A stretch of 34,486 nucleotides of DNA from Rubrivivax sp. (GCA_016789865.1 JAEUPC010000056.1:1-34486); one strand, 5' to 3'; shown: positions 1 to 8,610, counted from the first letter of the stretch. Program-made: numbers and translations. The notes: generated from the sequence alone by a model not told the origin.

Positions 1-1
1 C

Positions 2-1447
2 ATCGAGAAGTTCGTCGAGCAGCCGCGCCACATCGAGATCCAGGTGCTGGGCGATTCGCACGGCAACGTGGTGTACCTGCACGAGCGCGAATGCTCCATC
101 CAGCGGCGCCACCAGAAGGTGATCGAGGAGGCGCCCTCGCCTTTCATCAGCGAGGCCACGCGCAAGGCCATGGGCGAGCAGGCCGTGGCCCTGGCCAAGG
201 CCGTGAAGTACCAGAGCGCGGGCACGGTGGAGTTCGTGGTCGGCAAGGACCAGAGCTTCTACTTCCTCGAGATGAACACGCGGCTGCAGGGGGAGCACCC
301 GGTCACCGAGTGCATCACCGGGCTCGATCTCGTCGAGCTGATGATCCGCGTGGCCGCCGGCGAGAAGCTGCCCATCACCCAGGCCGATGTGAAGCGCAAC
401 GGCTGGGCGATGGAGTGCCGCATCAACGCCGAAGACCCGTTCCGCGGCTTCCTGCCTTCCACCGGGCGGCTGGTGCGTTATGTGCCGCCGGCGGCGACGA
501 TGCAGGCGGCGGCGCCCGTGCCCCACGGTGGCGGTGTGCGTGTGGACACCGGCGTGTTCGAGGGCGGCGAGATCCCGATGTACTACGACTCGATGATCGC
601 CAAGCTCATCGTGCACGGCATCACGCGCGACGACGCCATCGCCCGCATGCGCGAGGCGCTCAACGGCTTCGTCATCCGTGGCATTTCCAGCAACATCCCG
701 TTCCAGGCGGCGCTGCTGGCGCACCCGAAATTCGTCGCCGGCGACTTCAATACCGGTTTCATCGCCGAGCACTACGGCCAGGGCTTCCGCGCCGAGGACG
801 TGCCGCACGACGACCCCGACTTCCTCGTCGCGCTGGCCGCCGCGGCCTACCGACGCTACCGCGAGCGCGCCGCGGGCATCAGCGGGCAGCTGGAGGGCCA
901 CCGCGCGACCATCGGCGCCGACCATGTGGTGGTGGTGCGCGGCGAGCGGGGCGAGCACCGCCACGTGCCGGTGCGCATCGAGGTCGCCGGCGGCGCCACC
1001 GTGACCGTCACCGTGACGATCGACGGGCGCCACTACGCCATCACCCACGACTGGCGCTTCGGCGGCATCCGCGCCCAGGGCAGCTGCAACGGGCGGCCGT
1101 TCACCGCCCAGGTGGAGCGCCACGGCCTGTGGCTGCGCGTAGAGCACAACGGTCGGCGCATCGAGGCGCAGCCGATGAGTGCGCGCGCCGCCGAACTGCT
1201 GCGCGTGATGCCGTTCAAGGCACCGCTGGACATGAGCAAGTTCCTGCTCTCGCCGATGCCCGGGCTGCTGGTCAATGTGGCGGTCAAGCCCGGCCAGTTG
1301 GTGCAGGCCGGCGAGCGCCTGGCGGTGATCGAGGCGATGAAGATGGAGAACGTGCTCACTGCGGCGCAGGAGGGCACGGTGAAGGAGATCCTGGCCGAGG
1401 GCGGCGAGAGCCTGGCTGTCGACCAGCCGATCCTCAGCTTCGCCTGA
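2..1447 (+). CDS. pccA: Propionyl-CoA carboxylase alpha subunit (biotin carboxylase + biotin carrier), 5' end missing
   Basis: The reading frame enters from the left edge; 481 residues are visible, so roughly 190 N-terminal residues of a ~670-residue protein are missing. Seen in order: end of the ATP-grasp domain (NTRLQGEHPVTE, fragment residues 92-103), the biotin carboxylase C-terminal domain, the BT linker domain typical of acyl-CoA carboxylases, and a C-terminal carrier domain with EAMKMEN, whose Lys (fragment residue 447) is the biotin site. The family carboxylates biotin with ATP and bicarbonate and passes the CO2 to propionyl-CoA on the beta subunit (methylmalonyl-CoA pathway). The linker and the MPFKAPLDMSKFLLSPMPG stretch favour PccA over AccC or pyruvate carboxylase; a methylcrotonyl- or acetyl-CoA enzyme is less likely. 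Oddity: the near-invariant LQVEH motif reads LQGEH (codon GGG, 290-292). Confidence 0.9.
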   Translation: MEKFVEQPRHIEIQVLGDSHGNVVYLHERECSIQRRHQKVIEEAPSPFISEATRKAMGEQAVALAKAVKYQSAGTVEFVVGKDQSFYFLEMNTRLQGEHPVTECITGLDLVELMIRVAAGEKLPITQADVKRNGWAMECRINAEDPFRGFLPSTGRLVRYVPPAATMQAAAPVPHGGGVRVDTGVFEGGEIPMYYDSMIAKLIVHGITRDDAIARMREALNGFVIRGISSNIPFQAALLAHPKFVAGDFNTGFIAEHYGQGFRAEDVPHDDPDFLVALAAAAYRRYRERAAGISGQLEGHRATIGADHVVVVRGERGEHRHVPVRIEVAGGATVTVTVTIDGRHYAITHDWRFGGIRAQGSCNGRPFTAQVERHGLWLRVEHNGRRIEAQPMSARAAELLRVMPFKAPLDMSKFLLSPMPGLLVNVAVKPGQLVQAGERLAVIEAMKMENVLTAAQEGTVKEILAEGGESLAVDQPILSFA

Positions 1448-1542
1448 GCGCCCGTGAGGCAATCCGCCACACCCGCTCGTGTGCCGCGGAATGCTTCGCG
1501 GGCCCTGAGGCGCGCCGCCCTCCGGACCACCCGCCGCAGGCC

Positions 1543-3717
1543 ATGAACGCCTTTGGCGGCCCCCCGGCGCCCGGGCCGCAGCGGCCGGCGGCGGACCTTG
1601 TGGTGAGGGTTGTCGCCGGCGAAGGCGACGCCGCCGCCGCCGAGGCGCGCCGCCTCGCGCGGCTGCACGAACTGCAGCTGCTGGATACCGCCGCCGAGCC
1701 GATGTTCGACCGCCTGGCGCGGCTGGCGTCGCAGGTGGCGGGCACGCCGATCGCGCTCATCAGCCTGGTCGATGCCCAGCGCCAGTGGTTCAAGGCCAAC
1801 GTCGGGCTGCAGGGCACCGAGCAGACGCCGCGTGCCGTGGCCTTCTGTGCGCACACCATCGGCAGCGATGCGATGTTCGAGGTGGCCGACGCGCAAGCCG
1901 ACCAGCGCTTTGCCGACAACCCGCTGGTCACCGGCGAGCCGGGCATCCGCTTCTATGCCGGCGTGCCGCTCACACTGGCCGGCGGCGAGCGCATCGGTAC
2001 GCTGTGCGTCATCGATCGACAACCCCGCCACCTCAGCGCCGGCCAGCACGCACAGCTGGTCGAGCTGGGCCGCACGGTCGTGCACGCCATCGAATTGCGC
2101 GAGCAGGCGCGCCGGCTCGACGGGGCCCTGGAAGCACTGGCCGCCAGCGAGGCCAAGTACCGGCTGCTCAGCGACGCACTGCCGATCGGCGTCTACCACG
2201 CCGATGGGCAGGGGCGCGGCACCTATACCAATCCGAGCTGGCAGGAGACCGCCGGTCTGACCCACGCGCAGAGCCTGGGGGAGGGCTGGGCCCAGGCCAT
2301 CCACCCCGGCGACCGCGCCGAGCTGTTTGCGCGCTGGAGCGAAGCCCTCGCCCGCGAGCAGCGCTTTTCGATGCGCCTGCGCATGCAGCGGCCCGATGGC
2401 GCGGTGCGCGTCGTGGAGTCGCGCGCGCAGCCGCAGCGCGACGACACGGGCCGCCTCATCGGCTACGTCGGTTACGCCGAGGACGTGACCGAGCGGCAGG
2501 CCGCGCAGGCGGCGCTGGAGCGCAGCAACGCCGAGCTGCGCCAGTTGTACGAGCTGACGCCGGCCAAGCTGCACTCCATCGACACCGAAGGGCGCATCGT
2601 CACGGTGTCCGAGGCCTGGCTGGATCGCCTGGGGTACCGGCGCGAAGAGGTGCTCGGCCGCCGCTCGGTGGACTTCCTGACGCCGGCGTCGCGCGAGGCC
2701 GTGCTGAGCGAGCACCTGCCGCAGCTGTGGAGCCGGGGGCGCAGCGACCAGCTGCCGCTGCAGATGGTGCATCGCGACGGCTCGGTGCTCGACGTGCTGC
2801 TTTCGGCTGTGCTGGTGGTGGACGACAAGGGCCGGCCGCACCGCGCGCTGGCGGTGGTCAAGGACGTGACCGAGGTGCTGGCGCGTGCGGCCGAGCTGCG
2901 CCGCGAGCAGGCGGCGCGCCGGGAGATCGAGCGCCAGGCCACCGAGCTGGAGCGGCTGGCCGGCGAACGCAGCCACATGCTCGACCTGCTGGCGCACGAG
3001 GTGCGCCAGCCGCTGAACAACGCCTCGGCGGCCATTCAGAGCGCGGGCGCGCTGCTGGCCGCCAAGGGCGAGCAGGCGGCGTCGGCGCGGCTGGAGCGCG
3101 CGCAGGGCGTGCTGGCCGAAGTGCAAGGGCATGTCGAGAACACGCTGGCGCTGTCGGCACTGCTGGCCGATGCGGGCGGCGCGGGCGGTGCGGGCGGTGC
3201 CGAAGGCGCCGGGGAGGCCGACCGGGGCGCCGCTGCCGCGGCGGTGCCCGCGGCGCCTGAGGAGGAGGCCGACATCGACACCGTGCTGGCGGTGGCCGTG
3301 GCCGAGCTGCCGGTGGCCGAGCGCGGCCGCGTGGCGGTGCGGCGGCTGACCGCGGCGCGCACGGCGCTGATGGACAGCTCGCTCGTGCGGCTGGCGCTGC
3401 GCAACCTGCTGGGCAATGCCGTGCGCCACACCGCACCGGGCACGCCGGTGCAGCTGTGCATTTCCGACAGCGAGGCGCCGCTGGCGCTGTGCATCGACGT
3501 CACCGACCAGGGGCCCGGGCTGCCGCCGGAGCTGCTGCCGCGGCTGTTCGAGCGCGGCAACCGCGTGCGCCACGCCGATGGGCGCACGAGCCACGGGCTG
3601 GGGCTGTTCATCGCCCACCGCGCGCTGCGTGCGCAGGGTGGCGAGCTGCGGCTGCTGCACAGCGGCGCAGATGGCACCGCGTGGCGGCTGGTGCTGCCTC
3701 AGGGCGGCGGAGGGTGA
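1543..3717 (+). CDS. Orphan GAF-PAS-PAS hybrid sensor histidine kinase
   Basis: 724 residues from ATG 1543. The frame stays open far upstream, but the upstream part only mirrors pccA in another frame, and similarity to GAF proteins begins just after this ATG. Domains: GAF (about 35-195, with SLVDAQRQWFKAN and GTLCVIDRQPR, the style of GAF domains preceding bacterial kinases), PAS/PAC 1 (about 205-330), PAS/PAC 2 (about 335-450), HisKA with H-box LLAHEVRQPLNN (phosphoacceptor His485), then HATPase_c with N-box NLLGNAVRH, G1 DQGPGLP and G2 SHGLGLF. No membrane segment is seen, so it is probably cytoplasmic. No response regulator is next to it. A Gly/Ala-rich insert encoded by a 9-bp repeat lies between the HisKA and ATPase domains. 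The signal is unknown; GAF and PAS suggest a small ligand, redox or light input. Confidence 0.88.
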   Translation: MNAFGGPPAPGPQRPAADLVVRVVAGEGDAAAAEARRLARLHELQLLDTAAEPMFDRLARLASQVAGTPIALISLVDAQRQWFKANVGLQGTEQTPRAVAFCAHTIGSDAMFEVADAQADQRFADNPLVTGEPGIRFYAGVPLTLAGGERIGTLCVIDRQPRHLSAGQHAQLVELGRTVVHAIELREQARRLDGALEALAASEAKYRLLSDALPIGVYHADGQGRGTYTNPSWQETAGLTHAQSLGEGWAQAIHPGDRAELFARWSEALAREQRFSMRLRMQRPDGAVRVVESRAQPQRDDTGRLIGYVGYAEDVTERQAAQAALERSNAELRQLYELTPAKLHSIDTEGRIVTVSEAWLDRLGYRREEVLGRRSVDFLTPASREAVLSEHLPQLWSRGRSDQLPLQMVHRDGSVLDVLLSAVLVVDDKGRPHRALAVVKDVTEVLARAAELRREQAARREIERQATELERLAGERSHMLDLLAHEVRQPLNNASAAIQSAGALLAAKGEQAASARLERAQGVLAEVQGHVENTLALSALLADAGGAGGAGGAEGAGEADRGAAAAAVPAAPEEEADIDTVLAVAVAELPVAERGRVAVRRLTAARTALMDSSLVRLALRNLLGNAVRHTAPGTPVQLCISDSEAPLALCIDVTDQGPGLPPELLPRLFERGNRVRHADGRTSHGLGLFIAHRALRAQGGELRLLHSGADGTAWRLVLPQGGGG
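3172..3198 (+). repeat. 9-bp tandem repeat inside the kinase gene (3 copies)
   Basis: Three in-frame copies of gcgggcggY encode Gly-Gly-Ala runs between the HisKA and HATPase domains of the upstream kinase. The same 9-bp periodicity recurs at 13690, 14843 and 24188. Confidence 0.8.
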
Positions 3718-3749
3718 AGCACCGCGCGTGAGGAGGAAGCCGGTGTGCC

Positions 3750-3768
3750 TGCCGCGGCAGCCGCGGCA
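3750..3768. repeat. Short perfect inverted repeat between convergent genes
   Basis: TGCCGCGGC, a central A, then GCCGCGGCA form a 9-bp inverted repeat between the stop codons of the kinase (3717) and the S9 peptidase (3839). It could act as a bidirectional transcription end, but there is no T-run on either side, so that role is only a guess. The rest of the 121-bp gap shows nothing else. Confidence 0.35.
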
Positions 3769-3838
3769 CGGGCGAGCCGGCGCCGCGCCGCCCGGCCCGC
3801 TTGCCCGGCGTGCCGGCGCGGTGCGCGGGTGGCCCGAG

Positions 3839-6022
3839 TCAGCGCCCCTTGCGCGGGCGCTGGCTCCTGCCGGCGCGGGCCACGTCGTGGCGCGCGAGCC
3901 AGTCGAAGAACTCGCCGTACCACAGGCGGCTGTTGCGCGGCTTCAGGATCCAGTGGTTCTCGTCGGGGAACCACACCAGCCGCGCATCGACGCCGCGGGC
4001 CTTCAGCGTGTTGTAGTAGGCCAGGCCCAGCGCGTCGGGCACGCGGTAGTCGAGCGCGCCGTGGATCACGAGTGTGGGTGTGCTCATCGCGCCGGCAAAC
4101 GCGTGCGGGCTCTGCCGGTGGGCCTGCGCCATGTCGTCCCAGTACCAGGCGCCCAGCTCCCTGGCGTGCCAGCTGTAGGCGTCGTCGGCGAACATGCCCA
4201 CCCAGTCGAAGCAGCCGGCATGGCACACGTAGGCCGCGTAGCGCCCGGCCGGCGGCGCGGGCACGTGGCCGTTCATCCACGCCACCATGTAGCCGCCGTA
4301 GCTGCCGCCGCTGGCGAAGATGCGCTCGCGGTCGGCCCAGGGCTGCTGCAGCAGCCAGTCGGTGGCGGCCTCCACGTCCTGCAGCTCCAGCTCGCCCCAG
4401 CGGTGCGTGATGCTGTCCAGGAAGGCGTGGCCGAAGCTCGAGCTGCCGTGGTAGTTGACCATCGCCAACACGTAGCCCTGCGCGGCAAAGACCTGCGAGT
4501 TCCAGCGGTAGTGCCAGACGTCGCCGAACGTGGTGTGCGGGCCGCCGTGGATGACGTGCAGCACCGGGTACTTCTTGCGTGCGTCGAAGCCGGGCGGGTA
4601 GACCAGCCATAGCTGCACCGGATCGCCGGCGCCGGCGGCGGTGCCTGCAGCACCCGCCACCTTTGCCGCAAGGGCGGCTGCGCGGCCTTGGCTCGGCTTT
4701 TTCGCCGCGGCCGGGCCGGGGCTGGCGGCAGCGGCGCTGGCGCCGCGGATCCAGTGTTCCTCGACCTTGCCGCTGGCGAAGCGCCCGAGCAGCTCGTCGT
4801 TGAACGATTCGATGCGCCGTGGCGGCTGGCCCGGCAGGTGGGCGGTGAGCCGCTCGGGGTGCGTGGCCGCGTTGGCCAGCGTCACCAGCGTGCCGGCGGC
4901 CTTGTCGAAGGCCGTCACCCAGCCGCCGGGCACCACCACCTCGGCACGCCTGTGCGGCAGGTCGAAGCGCCACAGGTGCTGCCGGCCCTTCTGCTCGGCC
5001 GTGAACAGCAGCGCCTGACCGTCATCCTCCCAGTGCAGCGGGGCGTGCACCTCGTGGTCCCATTCGGCGCTCACCACCTCCCAGCGGCGGGCTTCGCGCT
5101 CCCACACCGCCAACTGCGACGGCATGGTGTGCTTGAGCGCCTGGTGGCTGGCTGTGAAGGCGATGCGCTGGCCGTCGGGGCTGTAGCGCGGCGCGCCGAA
5201 ATCCCGGCCGGCATCCTGGGCGATGACGGTGATGCGGCCGCTCTTCAGTTCGAGCTCGGCCAGCGCGAAGCGGCCGTCGGGCCGCTTCACCTCGGCGGGG
5301 TCGAACGCGAACACGAGGCGCCGGCCGTCGGGCGAGACGTCGAAGCAGTTGGCGCCGGGATCGGTGCGCGCGAGCTCGTACTTCGTGCCCTCGAAGAGGT
5401 CGCGCACCTTGGCGGCGCCGTCGCGCTTGCCCAGGCTCAGCAGGTGCAGGTGCGCGACGCGGCCCATCGGCAGGTTGTGGTCCCAGTAGCGGTACTGGGC
5501 CTCGCTGGTGACGTAGCCGCTTTCCTTGCGCTCCTTCCACTCCTTCATGCGCGCGGCCTGGGCCTTGGCGCCCTTCAACTCGGGCCACACCCAGCTCACG
5601 AAGACGAGCGAGCGGCCGTCGGCGCCCCAGCGGAAGTCCTCGACGCCGGTGGTGATGTGGGCGGCGCGGTGCGCCTCGCCGCCGTCGGGGGCGATGAGGT
5701 ACAGCTGCGGCTCGTCGTCTTTCTTGCCGGCAGCCTCGCTGGCGGCGCCGCCGGCCAGCGGGCGCCTGGCGGTGAAGGCGATGCGGTCGCCGTGCGGGCT
5801 CCAGCGCGGGTGGCCGTCCTTCTCGCCGCAGGTCGTCAGGCGCCGGGGGGCGCCGCCCAGCGTGGACAGCAGCCACAAGGAGCTCGTGCCCTTGTTCTCC
5901 TTCATCGAGTAGCTGGTGAGTGCGGCCACCGCCTGCGCGCCGTCGGGTGCGAGGCTGGGGGCGGTGAGGCGCTCGATCTGCCACAGGGCTTCGATGTCCA
6001 GGGGGTTCTTCTTGGCGGGCAT
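3839..6022 (-). CDS. S9 family prolyl oligopeptidase / dipeptidyl aminopeptidase
   Basis: 727 residues from ATG 6022 (MPAKKNPLDIEALWQ). The frame remains open upstream, but that part is not protein-like. The N-terminal ~430 residues carry PD40-type propeller repeats (for example GHPRWSPHGDRIAFTARR and FGAPRYSPDGQRIAFTAS). The C-terminal alpha/beta-hydrolase domain has the nucleophile elbow GGSYGGY (Ser574), Asp658 in HGALDYRVPDA and His690 in ENHWILKP, the Ser-Asp-His triad of family S9. The family cleaves short peptides or acylated N-termini; the exact specificity (acylaminoacyl peptidase versus DPP) cannot be told. No signal peptide is seen, so it is likely cytoplasmic. A low-complexity Ala/Pro/Lys insert follows the propeller. 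It is transcribed alone, convergent with the kinase and divergent from the DUF6345-like gene. The 255-bp gap upstream (6023-6277) shows no gene. Confidence 0.92.
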   Translation of the reverse strand: MPAKKNPLDIEALWQIERLTAPSLAPDGAQAVAALTSYSMKENKGTSSLWLLSTLGGAPRRLTTCGEKDGHPRWSPHGDRIAFTARRPLAGGAASEAAGKKDDEPQLYLIAPDGGEAHRAAHITTGVEDFRWGADGRSLVFVSWVWPELKGAKAQAARMKEWKERKESGYVTSEAQYRYWDHNLPMGRVAHLHLLSLGKRDGAAKVRDLFEGTKYELARTDPGANCFDVSPDGRRLVFAFDPAEVKRPDGRFALAELELKSGRITVIAQDAGRDFGAPRYSPDGQRIAFTASHQALKHTMPSQLAVWEREARRWEVVSAEWDHEVHAPLHWEDDGQALLFTAEQKGRQHLWRFDLPHRRAEVVVPGGWVTAFDKAAGTLVTLANAATHPERLTAHLPGQPPRRIESFNDELLGRFASGKVEEHWIRGASAAAASPGPAAAKKPSQGRAAALAAKVAGAAGTAAGAGDPVQLWLVYPPGFDARKKYPVLHVIHGGPHTTFGDVWHYRWNSQVFAAQGYVLAMVNYHGSSSFGHAFLDSITHRWGELELQDVEAATDWLLQQPWADRERIFASGGSYGGYMVAWMNGHVPAPPAGRYAAYVCHAGCFDWVGMFADDAYSWHARELGAWYWDDMAQAHRQSPHAFAGAMSTPTLVIHGALDYRVPDALGLAYYNTLKARGVDARLVWFPDENHWILKPRNSRLWYGEFFDWLARHDVARAGRSQRPRKGR

Positions 6023-6277
6023 GGGCGGGGCGCTGCGCGCAGCGCGGCGGGTGATTGAACGAAGCGGCGCATTCTGCGGGTCTGCACGGCGGCGCGGCAG
6101 CGGGACAAACCGCAATCGGCGCCGGGCCCTGGCGGGCGGCGGCTCCACGACAGCCCCCCAAGTCGCCGGCGGCGAACACCCCGAACGGGTGAGGCCGCGC
6201 CCATTCGCGAAAGGATGCGGCTGCCGGCCCGTGCTGCCGATCATCACCGCCTCATCACCCTTCGAGCAGGAGCAGCC

Positions 6278-6982
6278 ATGGCCCGTGTCGGCGTCGAGTG
6301 GATCAACAACTTCCCCGCCCCATGCACCCAGAACACGCTGTCGTACTGCGACGAGACGTCGGTCGGCTTCTTGAACGGCATGGTCTCGCGCGGCCACACG
6401 CAGGCCTTCAACTGGGGCGACGCCAACGCCTGGGAGCGCGACTTCCGCGACCCGGCCAACGGCGGCGACGACACGAACTGGGCCGACGACGTGGACTTCG
6501 TGCACTTCTCGTCGCACGGTGCGACCAGCGCCGCCAACGTCTTCAGCGGCTCGTTGGGCTCCAGGCGCGACAACTGCAGCTGGACCTCCAGCCGCGCGCG
6601 GCTGGGCAACTTCAACCTCGAGTACCTGTGCATCGACGCCTGCCAGAGCGTCGAGCTCACACGTGACCCCATCGCCACCTGGCACGGTGCGTTCCACGGG
6701 CTGCGCATGGTGCTGGGCTTCACCGACCTGGTCTCCGACTCGTGGTGGACCGGTGGCCGCGGCAACTCCTTCGGTCGCGCCGCGGGCAACGGCGAGCGCA
6801 TCACCGGGGCCTGGCTCGACGCGGGCTACTCGTTCTGGCTCGACGACAACCCGGCGGCGATGGCCGCCGGCCGCAACCAGGCCGATGCCGAGAACCGGCT
6901 GGCCAACGAGCGCCTGGGCGGCGGCTTCGGCGACATCCCCAACAACCAGATCGGCTGGTATGCGTGGCGCTGGCGCTCGTGA
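6278..6982 (+). CDS. DUF6345-like protein with caspase-type (clan CD) His/Cys signature
   Basis: 234 residues from ATG 6278, preceded by caggagcag as a plausible ribosome-binding site; a start at 6215 would only add unlike sequence. The features FNWGDANAWERDF, DDTNWADDVDFVHF, FSSHG and CIDACQ match what I recall of the DUF6345 family (from memory, no search). A beta-strand ending in His80-Gly81 and another ending in Asp120-Ala121-Cys122 are the two catalytic blocks of clan CD cysteine peptidases (caspases, gingipains, legumain), 42 residues apart, which is in the usual range. No signal peptide or membrane segment is seen, so it is probably cytoplasmic. Peptidase activity is inferred; I know of no biochemical proof for the family. 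The next gene begins 79 bp downstream on the same strand and is probably functionally linked. Confidence 0.75.
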   Translation: MARVGVEWINNFPAPCTQNTLSYCDETSVGFLNGMVSRGHTQAFNWGDANAWERDFRDPANGGDDTNWADDVDFVHFSSHGATSAANVFSGSLGSRRDNCSWTSSRARLGNFNLEYLCIDACQSVELTRDPIATWHGAFHGLRMVLGFTDLVSDSWWTGGRGNSFGRAAGNGERITGAWLDAGYSFWLDDNPAAMAAGRNQADAENRLANERLGGGFGDIPNNQIGWYAWRWRS

Positions 6983-7061
6983 ACCGCTGCGCGCGGCGAC
7001 CGCCGGTCCCCCGCTTGCCGATTTGAACGAACCGACTTGAAGCCTGCGAAGGATGAACACC

Positions 7062-7928
7062 ATGAAGATCGAATACGCCGCCCGCCTGCCGCGTTCGCTG
7101 CCCGCCAAGGCGCGCGTCTACGCGCTGGCCGCACCGCGCACCGACCACAAGCAGCTGCAGGCGCTGGCCGACGGGCTGGGGCTGCGCGCCGCGCCGGCCG
7201 AGTGGCACAGCTCGGCCGTGGCCGTGGGCGCCCAGATGGGGCGCTGGTCGCTGGCGATGCATCGCGCGTCGGGTGCGCTGCGCCTCGTGCACCTGGACCG
7301 CCACCCCGGCGGCGATGACGAAACCTTCGAATTGAGCGACCGGCGCGCGCAAGGGGCCGCGGCGAGGTTCGTCTCGCGCCTGTCGCTGCTGCCCAAGGCC
7401 GAGGCCAAGGCGGTGGCGGTGACCCACCTGCGCCAGGCCGGCGGCCCGCCGGACGGCAAGGCGGGCAAGGAACGCATCCTCGACGCCGGTGTCGTCTACG
7501 CGCGCCGCATCGACGACCTGCCGGTCATCGGCCCCGGCGGCATGGCGATGGTCAATGTCGCTGGTGACGGCCAGGTGGTCGGCGCGCGCCGCATCTGGCG
7601 CACGCTGGGGCGCCGCATGGCCACGGTGGCGCTGCAGCCGGCCGACTGGGCGATGGAGACCTTCGAGTCGGCGCTGGCGCGGCAGAAGCTGCTGGGCGAC
7701 GTGAAGGTGCTGAAGGCGCAGCTGGGCTACCTGGAGTTCGGTGAACTGGACGCGCAGACGCTGATCGAGCCGGCGTATGCCTTCGTCTACCGGGTGCAGC
7801 ATGGCGAGGTGGCCAGCAAGCATGTGCACGTGATGCACGCCGGGGAAAAGGGCCACGGCAAGCTGATGGGGCCGCGGCGCTTCGTGGCCGGCAAGCAGCG
7901 CGCGCGCAAGGCCACCGAAGGCAAGTAG
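7062..7928 (+). CDS. Hypothetical protein, probable partner of the DUF6345-like protein
   Basis: 288 residues. The start is set at ATG 7062 because gaagga (7048-7053) lies 8 nt ahead; the ATG at 7053 overlaps that site and would add three residues. There is no signal peptide or membrane segment. The N-terminal part (LPAKARVYALAA..., a helix, then GALRLVHLDR) and the middle part with GVVYARRIDDLPVIGPGG and GDGQVVGARRIWR resemble, from memory, the N-terminal module found fused ahead of DUF6345 domains in longer proteins. Here it is a separate gene directly downstream. The C-terminal tail is Lys/Arg-rich (MGPRRFVAGKQRARK). Function is unknown; a regulatory, inhibitory or substrate-presenting role for the neighbour is inference. 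Confidence 0.7.
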   Translation: MKIEYAARLPRSLPAKARVYALAAPRTDHKQLQALADGLGLRAAPAEWHSSAVAVGAQMGRWSLAMHRASGALRLVHLDRHPGGDDETFELSDRRAQGAAARFVSRLSLLPKAEAKAVAVTHLRQAGGPPDGKAGKERILDAGVVYARRIDDLPVIGPGGMAMVNVAGDGQVVGARRIWRTLGRRMATVALQPADWAMETFESALARQKLLGDVKVLKAQLGYLEFGELDAQTLIEPAYAFVYRVQHGEVASKHVHVMHAGEKGHGKLMGPRRFVAGKQRARKATEGK

Positions 7929-8006
7929 CGCACCGGCCGTTTCGCGGGCCTCGTCTCCACCATCCGCGGCGCGCGACGAGGCAGCGCGAGGGTTCAGCGC
8001 GAAGGA

Positions 8007-8609
8007 TCAGCGCGGCCTGGCGAGCTGCCAGTCGAGGTGCGCGCGCACCGTCGGCCACTCGGCCGCGGTGATGCTGTACACGGCGGTGTCGCGAACTGTG
8101 CCGTTGGGCAGGCGCATGTGGGCGCGCAGCACACCGTCCAGCTGCGCGCCCAGGCGCTCGATGGCGCGGCGGCTCTGCGTGTTCAGGCGGTGGGTGCGGA
8201 ACTCCACCGCCAGGCAGTCGAGCGACTCGAAGGCGTGGCCCAGCAAGAGCCGTTTGCACTGCGTGTTCAGCGCCGTGCGCTGCGTGCCGGCGGCGTACCA
8301 CGTGCTGCCGATCTCGACGCGGCGGTTGACCGCGTCGATGTTCATGTAGGTCGTCATGCCGCTGATGCGGCCGCCGCCAGCGCCCGCATCGAGCACGGTG
8401 AAGGGCAGCATCGAGCCGCGCGCGCGCAGGTCGAGCCGGCGCTGGATTTCGGCAGCCATGCCCTCGGGCGAAGGCACCGCCGTGTACCAAAGCTGCCACA
8501 GATCGCCGTCGCGCGCGGCGGCGACCAGGCCGTCGTGGTCTGCCGCGGCCAGCGGCCGCAGCGTGGCGTGCGGCCCGCTCAGCGTGACAGTGTCGGGCCA
8601 GGGGTGCAT
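8007..8609 (-). CDS. GNAT family N-acetyltransferase (RimJ/RimL type)
   Basis: 200 residues with the layout of the Acetyltransf_3 group: TLRPLAAADHDGLVAAARD at the N-terminus, a central beta-strand with GRISGMTTYMNIDAVNRRVE, then IGSTWYAAGTQRTALNTQCK and LDCLAVEFRTHRLNTQSRRA, where the acetyl-CoA-binding turn and the conserved Asn are expected. The family transfers acetyl groups to protein N-termini or small amines; the substrate is unknown. Its start codon is one base from the stop codon of the MoxR gene (8611), so the two are almost certainly one transcript with coupled translation. Confidence 0.85.
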   Translation of the reverse strand: MHPWPDTVTLSGPHATLRPLAAADHDGLVAAARDGDLWQLWYTAVPSPEGMAAEIQRRLDLRARGSMLPFTVLDAGAGGGRISGMTTYMNIDAVNRRVEIGSTWYAAGTQRTALNTQCKRLLLGHAFESLDCLAVEFRTHRLNTQSRRAIERLGAQLDGVLRAHMRLPNGTVRDTAVYSITAAEWPTVRAHLDWQLARPR

Positions 8610-8610
8610 G

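Noticed and set aside
91-1542. A ~480-codon open extension ahead of the GAF-PAS kinase, overlapping pccA in another frame
   Set aside because: It is rich in Arg, Gly, Ala, His and Pro without any domain and simply mirrors pccA codon structure; high G+C keeps shadow frames open.
1033-3660. An 875-codon minus-strand open frame opposite the kinase
   Set aside because: His/Gln/Arg-rich antisense shadow with no recognisable fold.
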